From an uncultured Thiotrichaceae bacterium (GTDB lineage: Bacteria > Pseudomonadota > Gammaproteobacteria > Thiotrichales > Thiotrichaceae): a stretch of 24,763 nt of DNA. The stretch lies in NCBI GenBank assembly GCA_938038645.1, contig CALHTA010000057.1, positions 1 to 24,763 of the forward strand, read 5' to 3'. Every line of letters starts with the position of its first letter. The stretch's first letter is position 1. Below the pieces are notes generated by a model. That model saw nothing but the letters and a program-made list of their open reading frames with translations. It was not told the DNA's origin and did not search any database. Below are positions 17,760-24,158 of the stretch, piece by piece. The translations under genes and the position numbers were made by a program.

Positions 17760-17909
17760 ATGTTTGAACACGCTGTAACAAAAACACATGACCTTAAAGA
17801 TGCTAGTTTAGAGCTAATTGTCATGCTAGCAGGTGCTTTTCTTTTGGGCTGTTTATTTTGCTGGGCCTTAGGCTCACGCAAAAATAAGCGCAATCAGGAG
17901 GAGCTATAA
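17760..17909 (+). CDS. 49-residue single-helix membrane protein (small, hypothetical)
   Basis: An ORF of 49 codons starts at the ATG 17760-17762, with GAGG seven bases upstream, and ends one base before the next gene. The product begins MFEHAVTKTHDLKDASLEL, has one hydrophobic helix (about 18-38, with two cysteines, C31 and C34) and ends in a basic tail (SRKNKRNQEEL). Its segment DASLELIVMLAGAFLLGC is clearly similar to DATLEIFLMLLAAFLLGW at the start of the following protein, so the two helices are paralogous. The last codons contain the AGGAGG ribosome site of the next gene. Correct spacing, ribosome site, homology to the neighbour and tight packing make it a real gene despite its size. Its function is unknown; a helix-helix partner in the membrane for the neighbour is a reasonable guess. 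Confidence 0.8.
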   Translation: MFEHAVTKTHDLKDASLELIVMLAGAFLLGCLFCWALGSRKNKRNQEEL

Positions 17910-17910
17910 T

Positions 17911-19305
17911 ATGCCAACTGATTACACTTTAATGGATGCGACTTTAGAGATCTTTCTAATGTTATTAGCAGCCTTTCTTTTGGGTTGGTTTTTCTGCTGG
18001 CTAATGAAAAAACTTTTCGGAAGTAAAAAGGTAAGCAAGCAACCTCTTGATATCAATGAAACAACGATAAAGAGACCTGAAGGAACAGGCATTGTCAGCT
18101 CTAACAGGGAAAGGTTGTACAATTCCGACCCTGACTTCGATCAGGAGCTAAACGCTCCTGAGATCGATACCCCACAAGTCAACTTGAATGAAGTAGATTT
18201 ACCCAAACAAGCTAGAGTTGAGACACCTGACTTGGATATTCCTGAGCCAACGGTTACAACGCCGAGGCCTCGCATTGACTTACCTGACTTTAATGCGCCG
18301 GATATTGGGATTGATGAGAAGCTTGCCTCAGGAAAAGCCAGCCTTGGAAAAGGCTTAGGTATGGCATCTGCTGGTATTGGAGCTGTTGCTGTTGGGGCTA
18401 GCGCTTTCAAAGATAAGGTTGTCGATAAAGCAGAAGACCTGACGGGTAACATTAACGCCCCTGAAGTGCCAGATTTATCACTCACCCCCCCTGAGCCTAC
18501 ACCAGCAGACGTCGAAATAGATCTACCTGATCTAGACATGAGTTCCAGCATTGACTCAGAGATAGACTTACCTGAAGTTGATAGCAAAAGTTTTGAGACG
18601 GAAATTGATTTACCTGAGGTTCCTGAAATAGGGGCATCAGAAATGATCGACACAGTCGATCTGGATGACTCGATTAGTTCCACAGGCACTTTAGGCGTAG
18701 CCGCTGCAGGAATTGGAGCTGCTACATTGGGAGAGGAAGCCAGCGTCGACAAGCCATTAACCGATGTTGATGACCTAAATAAAATCACTGGAATTGATGA
18801 GCAAGTTACTAGGGTTCTCAATGAAAGAGGAATATACAGCTACAAAGACCTTCAGGCCGCGAACCGTACTCAACTAAAAGAGTATCTTGATGCAACGGGT
18901 GACTCCAAGCTTCGAGAAATTGAACCGGCCAGCTGGCCGCATCAAGCGACACTTTGTGCAAATGGAAATTGGTCGAAACTCACTGAGTACCAGTCTTTTC
19001 TAACTGGCAGCAATTTAGGTGTTCGCCAAACGACTGGCCCAGAAGGCACTTCTAGCTCAGACGATCTAAAAAAAGTTGAAGGTATTGGCCCATTCTTCGA
19101 AAGCCTACTAAACGATGCGGGCATTACGACTTACGAGCAGCTCAAAAATTCGGATCGCGACACACTTAAAGAAATTATTGATGCCGCAGGACCGGATTAT
19201 CGCATGCATGAGCCAGAGACTTGGCCCTATCAAGCTGGTTTAGCCTATCGTGGAGAATGGAAAAAACTGCAAGATTATATCCACTTTATGACTGGACGTA
19301 GCTAG
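17911..19305 (+). CDS. Membrane-anchored protein with IDLP repeats and two C-terminal helix-hairpin-helix modules
   Basis: The 464-residue protein starts one base after the small gene, with AGGAGG nine bases upstream. A single helix (about 12-33) is followed by a long acidic region with repeated IDLP/VDLP motifs (for example 95-98, 122-125, 203-206, 218-221, 232-235). Two glycine/alanine-rich hydrophobic stretches (147-166 and 260-274) may touch membrane or be amphipathic. Two homologous modules of about 80 residues end the protein: 287-365 and 384-461. The second starts DDLKKVEGIGPFFESLLN and ends with TWPYQAGLAYRGEWKKL, the pattern of helix-hairpin-helix domains seen at the end of some OmpA-family and other bacterial proteins. 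The first has lost the GIGP turn (TGIDEQV). Such domains often bind nucleic acid or protein; here the role is unknown. Two repeat copies and the anchor suggest a scaffold. Confidence 0.82.
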   Translation: MPTDYTLMDATLEIFLMLLAAFLLGWFFCWLMKKLFGSKKVSKQPLDINETTIKRPEGTGIVSSNRERLYNSDPDFDQELNAPEIDTPQVNLNEVDLPKQARVETPDLDIPEPTVTTPRPRIDLPDFNAPDIGIDEKLASGKASLGKGLGMASAGIGAVAVGASAFKDKVVDKAEDLTGNINAPEVPDLSLTPPEPTPADVEIDLPDLDMSSSIDSEIDLPEVDSKSFETEIDLPEVPEIGASEMIDTVDLDDSISSTGTLGVAAAGIGAATLGEEASVDKPLTDVDDLNKITGIDEQVTRVLNERGIYSYKDLQAANRTQLKEYLDATGDSKLREIEPASWPHQATLCANGNWSKLTEYQSFLTGSNLGVRQTTGPEGTSSSDDLKKVEGIGPFFESLLNDAGITTYEQLKNSDRDTLKEIIDAAGPDYRMHEPETWPYQAGLAYRGEWKKLQDYIHFMTGRS

Positions 19306-19330
19306 AACAATCTAAACCATTAACTCTTAA

Positions 19331-19356
19331 AAGCCTCTAACTTAGAGGCTTTTTTT
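19331..19356 (+). terminator. Rho-independent terminator of the OmpA/HHH cluster
   Basis: Stem AAGCCTCT/AGAGGCTT with a short AACTT loop is followed by a run of seven T (19350-19356). It starts 25 bases after the stop codon and separates the cluster from the DUF4124 gene. Confidence 0.88.
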
Positions 19357-19431
19357 ATGGTTCAGTTCATCTGAATTGTCTGTAAAAAACGACGAACTGA
19401 TGCTCTATGAATTTTATTAATCAAATCACCA

Positions 19432-19440
19432 TGCTAGAAT
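19432..19440 (+). promoter_or_regulatory. Extended -10 promoter for the DUF4124 gene
   Basis: TGCTAGAAT (TGn plus TAGAAT) lies 65 bases before the ATG, without a clear -35 (TTTTAT at 17 bases). The nonamer is identical to the one before the PqiA-like gene. Confidence 0.4.
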
Positions 19441-19505
19441 TTTTGAGGAAACATACAATTACTGACCCCAACGCTACAAATAATTAAAATAAGCTAGGAA
19501 TAAAC

Positions 19506-19967
19506 ATGATTAAACTAATCCTGCTCAGCCTCTTTGCGACTATTAGCCTATCTCAAGCAGTTCATGCCAAAATTTATAAATGGACTGACAGTGAAGGCAG
19601 GGTTCATTACTCAGCCACTCCGCCGAAAGACACCAAAGAGAAAGCGGAAAATATTGAAGATAAAATCAAATTCAATATTGGCAAAAAGCAGCCAGCTAAG
19701 TCACATCATACTTCAGAATCTAAAACCGAAAAAGAAGGCGATCAAAACGCAAAAAAAACAGCTTCTAAAGAGAAATACAGTGAAGACACGTCTAAAGCAA
19801 GAGTCGCTTACTGCAACGGCCTAAAACGAAACATCCACACTTTAGAAACCAGCAAAAATGTAAACCTTGCTGAAGAAGGCGATCTCAAGCCTCTAAATGC
19901 TAAACAAATTAGCGAGCGCCTTGCCAAAGAAAAAAGTAATCTAGAAAAAAACTGCGCTGGACTATAA
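19506..19967 (+). CDS. DUF4124 domain-containing periplasmic protein
   Basis: The 153-residue protein has a typical signal peptide (hydrophobic 4-17, cleavage likely after AVHA at residue 21). The mature protein begins with a DUF4124 domain (about 22-45), KIYKWTDSEGRVHYSATPP, a short beta-rich unit found in many proteobacterial secreted proteins of unknown function. The middle (50-95) is very rich in Lys, Glu and Ser and looks disordered. The C-terminal part has two cysteines (C103, C150) that could form a disulfide. TAGGAA lies a few bases before the ATG. The gene stands alone between a terminator and proS; 100 bases separate it from proS and a weak -10 lies there. Confidence 0.88.
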   Translation: MIKLILLSLFATISLSQAVHAKIYKWTDSEGRVHYSATPPKDTKEKAENIEDKIKFNIGKKQPAKSHHTSESKTEKEGDQNAKKTASKEKYSEDTSKARVAYCNGLKRNIHTLETSKNVNLAEEGDLKPLNAKQISERLAKEKSNLEKNCAGL

Positions 19968-20001
19968 AAATCTGCTTTCACAATCATAACCTCAGCAGTG
20001 C

Positions 20002-20030
20002 TTTCTGATTAATTGAAATCGCAGTATACT
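20002..20030 (+). promoter_or_regulatory. Possible proS promoter
   Basis: TATACT at 20025-20030 is a good -10, with TTTCTG 17 bases upstream as a poor -35. The leader would be about 31 bases. This is a weak prediction. Confidence 0.35.
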
Positions 20031-20067
20031 TGCCGATCAATATTAATCAGAAGCCAGCTGAGCAACT

Positions 20068-21780
20068 ATGAAAGTATCACAGTTTCCTATCTCGACCTTA
20101 CGAGACACGCCTGCAAACGCAGAAGTCATTAGTCATCAATTGATGCTTAAAGCTGGCATGATTAAGCCCATCGCCTCAGGTTTGTATACTTGGGCTCCGC
20201 TAGGCCTCAAAGTGCTGCGCAAAGTAGAAAATGTTGTACGTGAAGAGATGAACCGCGCTGGTGGCGTTGAGGTTTTAATGCCATGCGTCCAACCTGGCGA
20301 GTTATGGAAAGAATCGGGACGCTGGGTAGAATATGGTCCAGAACTATTACGATTTAATGATCGAGGTGATCGCGAGTTCTGCTTTGGCCCAACTCATGAA
20401 GAAATAATAACGGATTATGTGCGTAACGAAATCACTAGTTACAAACAGTTACCGATAAATTACTACCAGATTCAAACTAAATTTCGCGACGAGGTGAGAC
20501 CACGTTTTGGTGTCATGCGCTCTCGTGAATTTATTATGAAAGACGCCTATTCTTTTCACCAAAACCAAGAGTCATTACAGGCAACTTATGATGCCATGTA
20601 CGATGCCTATCAAAAGATTTTTACTCGCCTAGGACTAAACTTCAGAGCAGTTGAAGCTGACAATGGGTCTATCGGTGGTAACGCTTCTCATGAGTTTCAT
20701 GTTTTAGCCAGCAGCGGTGAAGATGATATCGCATTCTCTGATTCCGGAAATTACGCTGCCAACATTGAGAAGGCAGCCACCCTACCCTCTACGGCTAGAC
20801 GTGCCGAACCAACACAAACAATGGAAGAATTCGCTACCCCAGGCCTTAGAACCATTGATGCCTTAGCGACTGCCATGAATATACCGGCAACTCAGCAAAT
20901 CAAGATCCTGCTTGTGGAAGGAGATAACGATAACACGGTCGCTTTATTGGTTCGTGGCGATCACAGCTTAAATGAAATTAAAGCTGAAAAAATTGACGGC
21001 ATTAAAGCGCCACTAACATTTGCAACTGAAGAGACGATTATCTCATTAACTGGAAGTAAGCCCGGATCGCTTGGGCCTGTTAATTTGAACCTTCGAATTA
21101 TCGCAGATTACGCAACAGAGACGCTTTCTGACTTTGTCTGTGGCGCGAACAAAGAAGGACATCATTTAAAAGGCGTTAATTGGCTGCGTGACTTACCGGA
21201 GCCAGAATTCCAAGATATTCGTAACGTGGTTGCGGGTGACCCAAGCCCTGATGGTGACGGCAAATTAGAAATTCGTCGCGGTATTGAGGTTGGTCATATC
21301 TTCCAGCTCGGTACCAAGTACTCTGAAACAATGAATGCCAAAGTGCTTGATGAAAATGGAAAGTCACAATTGATGACTATGGGTTGTTATGGTGTGGGTA
21401 TTTCCAGAATCGTAGCCTCGTGCATCGAGCAAAACAGCGATGATAAAGGGATAGTATGGCCAGCAGCAATGACACCTTTTCAGATAGCGATTGCACCACT
21501 CAATTACCACAAATCAGAAGAAGTTAAACAGGCTGCTGATGACTTATACCAGTCACTGATGGAAGCGGGCTACGAAGTATTACTGGATGACCGAAATATA
21601 AGGCCTGGTGCGATGTTTGCAGACTTAGAACTCATCGGTATCCCTCATCGTGTTGTTATTTCAGATCGCGGCTTAAAGAACCAGCAATTTGAATACAAAT
21701 CTCGAACAGCGGAAGAAGCGGAACTACTTGAGATAGATGGCGCTCTTGACTATATAAATGATCAGCTCCAGCCTAGCTAA
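20068..21780 (+). CDS. proS: Prolyl-tRNA synthetase, bacterial type with editing insertion
   Basis: ProS is a class II synthetase that charges tRNA-Pro. The 570-residue length is that of the bacterial form with an inserted editing domain. Motif 1 lies around [16 protein letters not shown], motif 2 is in [21 protein letters not shown], and motif 3 is [11 protein letters not shown] near residues 438-448. The insertion, a YbaK-like domain that removes mischarged alanine, occupies about 225-405 and includes [12 protein letters not shown]. The anticodon-binding domain is C-terminal from about 475. It has its own probable promoter and is followed by a strong terminator that overlaps the end of the convergent gene. 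Confidence 0.97.
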   Translation: MKVSQFPISTLRDTPANAEVISHQLMLKAGMIKPIASGLYTWAPLGLKVLRKVENVVREEMNRAGGVEVLMPCVQPGELWKESGRWVEYGPELLRFNDRGDREFCFGPTHEEIITDYVRNEITSYKQLPINYYQIQTKFRDEVRPRFGVMRSREFIMKDAYSFHQNQESLQATYDAMYDAYQKIFTRLGLNFRAVEADNGSIGGNASHEFHVLASSGEDDIAFSDSGNYAANIEKAATLPSTARRAEPTQTMEEFATPGLRTIDALATAMNIPATQQIKILLVEGDNDNTVALLVRGDHSLNEIKAEKIDGIKAPLTFATEETIISLTGSKPGSLGPVNLNLRIIADYATETLSDFVCGANKEGHHLKGVNWLRDLPEPEFQDIRNVVAGDPSPDGDGKLEIRRGIEVGHIFQLGTKYSETMNAKVLDENGKSQLMTMGCYGVGISRIVASCIEQNSDDKGIVWPAAMTPFQIAIAPLNYHKSEEVKQAADDLYQSLMEAGYEVLLDDRNIRPGAMFADLELIGIPHRVVISDRGLKNQQFEYKSRTAEEAELLEIDGALDYINDQLQPS

Positions 21781-21806
21781 TTACACAGTAAAAAAAGAAG
21801 ATATAC

Positions 21807-21843
21807 AGTAACGGCTATTAGTTGAAAAAAGCCGTTACTTTTT
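21807..21843 (+). terminator. proS terminator reaching into the convergent gene
   Basis: A perfect 10-bp stem AGTAACGGCT (21807-21816) and AGCCGTTACT (21830-21839) runs into five T (21839-21843). It starts 27 bases after the proS stop. The right arm and T-run lie within the last codons of the minus-strand gene ending at 21818. Read on the minus strand the same stem has no immediate T-run. Confidence 0.85.
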
Positions 21844-22870
21844 CTAGAAAGCGCGACAACACACCATCATTAGAATCACCTTCAGCGATATCTTCATTAT
21901 CTGCCACCGTCTGAAATAACGCCTGAACGACTTTTGACATGACTTGATAATCCAAAGGGTAATCAATAGCTGCCTGCCCTTTTGGCAGACGGTAATCTAA
22001 TAGGTCACTCACTTGCAATGCAGCAAAATCTTGCACCCAATAGTTCTCATGATCTGCGCCACCAATTAATGGGAAGTTTTCTGGGCCACTAACAGACGCT
22101 ACCAGCAAGTCTGGAACGCGACTAAAACTACTCTTAACTGAGCGTATTATCCCAAAGTCTTCTAAACGGCTAGACAAGCTAATAAAATTCGCCGTATCTG
22201 GATACAACATTTTCATAAACGAGAACGGGTATTGCTGGGTATAAGCCTTATCTCTATAGTAGCCGACGCTTTTCAAGGCTAGCATTACAATTAGATCAAC
22301 TTTTTGGGTTTTAAGCGCTTTAGCATGATGAAAGCTACCCATATCAAGCGTTCCATTCGCAGCCATTCCCGCTGTAGCGTAGGCAACCAGTTCAACCGTC
22401 ACCGGTAGCTTCTCTTGGTTTGCGCCTAGAACTCGCGCAGCTTCCAGCAAAGCTGCCACCCCACTAGGGTTCCAAGCCTGCTTAGTATTCCCTTTAGGAG
22501 GAGAATACTGCACACCAATAACAACCCTTTTCCCATCCTTTGGGCCAATCAAAAGGCTAACGTTGTTATATCGCCCACTCATTCCTACGAAGCCTTGCTT
22601 GGTAGGCTTACCTATTCGTGAGAAATAGCTGAAGATATAGTCATCGGTGCTTAATGAGCCTTTCATCATTTGCTGAGAAGCTTCTAACTTCCGCAAATTG
22701 ATCACATGATTCTTAAGGTTGGCCTGATTGACCTGTGGAAGCCCTTCAGCACTTTGCAAAGGCAGTATTGGCTGGGTAATAAAAAACCACAGTAACGAAC
22801 ATACTATTAAGATAGCAACCAACCAATCGACAAGTCGTGCAACGAATCTGCTGAACATTAATTTACCCAT
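21818..22870 (-). CDS. M28-family peptidase homologue, membrane-anchored, probably inactive
   Basis: The 350-residue protein has an N-terminal anchor (about 12-32) and a periplasmic domain with the outline of M28 (aminopeptidase-type) zinc peptidases: NPSGVAALLEAARVL (134-148), ELVAYATAGM (160-169), DMGSFHHAKAL (176-186) and ADHENYW (272-278). Key residues of the active family are changed. The first zinc-ligand motif HxD is QYS (121-123), the DNASG-type aspartate is asparagine in WNPSG (133-137), the Glu-Glu pair after VAY is TA, the expected glutamate in SLEMIGY is K200, and the C-terminal histidine is absent around 298-305. Only D273-H274 remains. I infer a pseudo-peptidase with a binding or regulatory role. 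The first ATG has AAGGA directly against it; the second ATG (residue 5, position 22858) has a better distance, so the true start may be there. It lies downstream of the rpsT terminator, and a TATAAT at 22972-22967 could drive it. Confidence 0.75.
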   Translation of the reverse strand: MGKLMFSRFVARLVDWLVAILIVCSLLWFFITQPILPLQSAEGLPQVNQANLKNHVINLRKLEASQQMMKGSLSTDDYIFSYFSRIGKPTKQGFVGMSGRYNNVSLLIGPKDGKRVVIGVQYSPPKGNTKQAWNPSGVAALLEAARVLGANQEKLPVTVELVAYATAGMAANGTLDMGSFHHAKALKTQKVDLIVMLALKSVGYYRDKAYTQQYPFSFMKMLYPDTANFISLSSRLEDFGIIRSVKSSFSRVPDLLVASVSGPENFPLIGGADHENYWVQDFAALQVSDLLDYRLPKGQAAIDYPLDYQVMSKVVQALFQTVADNEDIAEGDSNDGVLSRFLEKVTAFFN

Positions 22871-22989
22871 TCCTTAGTAAATAGATTACAGAGAAGTGTT
22901 TATCCCTGACCTCCCCAAATGAACTATACAGCCCTTATCGTGAGTTGTTACTGATTTACTTTTATTATTATATAGAATGCATAAAAAAA

Positions 22990-23010
22990 CCGGCTAAAGC
23001 CGGCTTTTTA
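22990..23010 (-). terminator. rpsT terminator
   Basis: Stem CCGGCT/AGCCGG with flanking A and T runs on both sides. On the minus strand AGCCGG is followed by seven T. It lies 14 bases after the rpsT stop. The shape is symmetric, so it would also work on the plus strand. Confidence 0.85.
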
Positions 23011-23023
23011 TTTCACCGCTTTA

Positions 23024-23284
23024 TTAAAGCGCGCGAATACGAGAATTCAAACGACTTTTATGTCTTGCCGCTTTATTCTTGTGAATGAGTCCTTTTGACA
23101 CACCAGAGTCAATAGAAGGGATTGCAGCTGTGTAAGCTTCTGTTGCTGCTTCTTTGTCGCCAGCTTCGATCGCTGTTACCACACGCTTGATGTGAGTACG
23201 CATTGTCGAAGTGTAGTGTTTCTTGTGTATACGACGCTCTTCAGATAGACGTACACGTTTTTTTGCTGATTTAATATTAGGCAA
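23024..23284 (-). CDS. rpsT: 30S ribosomal protein S20, UUG start
   Basis: S20 binds 16S rRNA early in small-subunit assembly. The 86-residue basic helical protein reads MPNIKSAKKRVRLSEERR at its start and ends NKAARHKSRLNSRIRAL, both typical of the family. The start codon is TTG at 23284-23282, with GGAG seven bases upstream (23295-23292). The E. coli rpsT gene also begins at UUG, which is linked to its low translation efficiency and autoregulation, so the rare start is likely conserved for control. The gene is monocistronic, with its own terminator, and its leader contains two hairpins. Confidence 0.97.
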   Translation of the reverse strand: MPNIKSAKKRVRLSEERRIHKKHYTSTMRTHIKRVVTAIEAGDKEAATEAYTAAIPSIDSGVSKGLIHKNKAARHKSRLNSRIRAL

Positions 23285-23302
23285 AGTTACTCTCCCATTC
23301 GG

Positions 23303-23354
23303 GCGTCAAAATTAAGACGCGTATTGTGCCGCATCTTGCCCCCTATGGGCAAGA
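23303..23354 (-). promoter_or_regulatory. rpsT leader hairpins
   Basis: Two stems lie upstream of the rpsT ribosome site: GCGTC/GACGC (23303-23307 with 23316-23320, 8-base loop) and a perfect 8-bp TCTTGCCC/GGGCAAGA (23334-23341 with 23347-23354, 5-base loop). Neither is followed by a T-run on the minus strand. They may be part of the S20 autoregulatory leader, or the larger one may end the transcript from 23461. I could not place a promoter with confidence. Confidence 0.4.
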
Positions 23355-23421
23355 CCAAATTTAATCTTTTTTCTACAAAACAAAACACCAGGTTGACTAA
23401 ACGCCTACAACCCTTAGCAGG

Positions 23422-23437
23422 GCCACCTAGAGGTGGC
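23422..23437 (-). other. Hairpin after the beta-trefoil gene
   Basis: A perfect 7-bp arm pair GCCACCT/AGGTGGC separated by AG lies 24 bases beyond the stop codon. It has no T-tract, so it could be a weak or Rho-assisted transcript end, or an mRNA stabiliser. Confidence 0.35.
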
Positions 23438-23460
23438 TTGTATAGCTCAGCATAACTGCT

Positions 23461-24024
23461 TTACAAGCTAAACAAAAACCAAGTCTGATACTTTGCGTTG
23501 TCTTCACTACACGCTTGTAGCGACAGAGGTCTCATCACATGCACAGGAGTAGATCCTCGCCCTTCGCGCTTTTCCGTGGCATTGACCGTGATACACAGTT
23601 CTGGCTTCGTTTTCATCACTAGATTGCCATTCTCTTGCAGAGAGAACTGCTGCGTTTCAGCATTGTCGTCACAAGATGCCAAAGCAATTGATGCGTCTTT
23701 CTCAACAGCCGAAGCCGCCATGCAAATATCAAAGTAGGGGATTTTAAACTGACCTTCTTTCAACAAGGCCTCGTCAAAGCTTTGATCTACTAACAACTCG
23801 CCCGTGTAATCGTAGCAAGTATGCGCTTGCATACCTTTATCCAATGGCGCTCGGGTACCTTTACCGCCCGCAATATCCAGACAGTAACCACGATCTTCAT
23901 CGATTGTGTCATTGAGCCTTACTTCGACCAACTTCTGTTCTGTCGTTTCGGTGGCATGCAATGTAGGTGCGGCCCCAACAAAAAGACCCAGTGTGATAAG
24001 GCCTGTGATCAATAATTTAGTCAT
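23461..24024 (-). CDS. Secreted ricin-type beta-trefoil protein
   Basis: The 187-residue protein has a signal peptide (MTKLLITGLITLGLFVGAAP, cleavage near HA at 23-24). The mature part looks like one beta-trefoil of the ricin B-lectin type. It contains three units, each with two cysteines (C48/C70, C101/C118, C144/C172) and a QxW-like element (QSF 81-83, QQF 125-127, QTW 180-182), plus GYCLDIAGG in the first unit. Only the last QxW is exact, so the family call is based on pattern. Such domains usually bind sugars; no catalytic domain is attached. AAGGAAG precedes the ATG at a normal distance. It is divergent from a probable membrane regulator, with three inverted repeats between them. Confidence 0.72.
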   Translation of the reverse strand: MTKLLITGLITLGLFVGAAPTLHATETTEQKLVEVRLNDTIDEDRGYCLDIAGGKGTRAPLDKGMQAHTCYDYTGELLVDQSFDEALLKEGQFKIPYFDICMAASAVEKDASIALASCDDNAETQQFSLQENGNLVMKTKPELCITVNATEKREGRGSTPVHVMRPLSLQACSEDNAKYQTWFLFSL

Positions 24025-24044
24025 AACGTCTTCCTTGTTTTAGT

Positions 24045-24104
24045 GTATATCCTATACCTTAAGGCCTGGCCTTACATAAATCGTCCAAATGGCGGCATTT
24101 GGAC
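24045..24104. promoter_or_regulatory. Three inverted repeats in the divergent spacer
   Basis: Within 60 bases lie GTATA/TATAC (24045-24049 with 24053-24057), TAAGGCC/GGCCTTA with a single central T (24060-24074), and a perfect 9-bp GTCCAAATG/CATTTGGAC with the 4-base centre GCGG (24083-24104). The last two are long for chance. They lie between the divergent starts at 24024 and 24159 and are good candidates for an operator used by the adjacent regulator. Confidence 0.5.
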
Positions 24105-24158
24105 TAAATTTTACTGATTTAAAACAACGATTCACGCTTTAACGATGACGGTCGCATT

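Noticed and set aside
18141..18821. 226-codon minus-strand ORF inside the HHH gene
   Set aside because: It is a Ser/Thr-rich shadow of the acidic IDLP repeat region, with no start signal.
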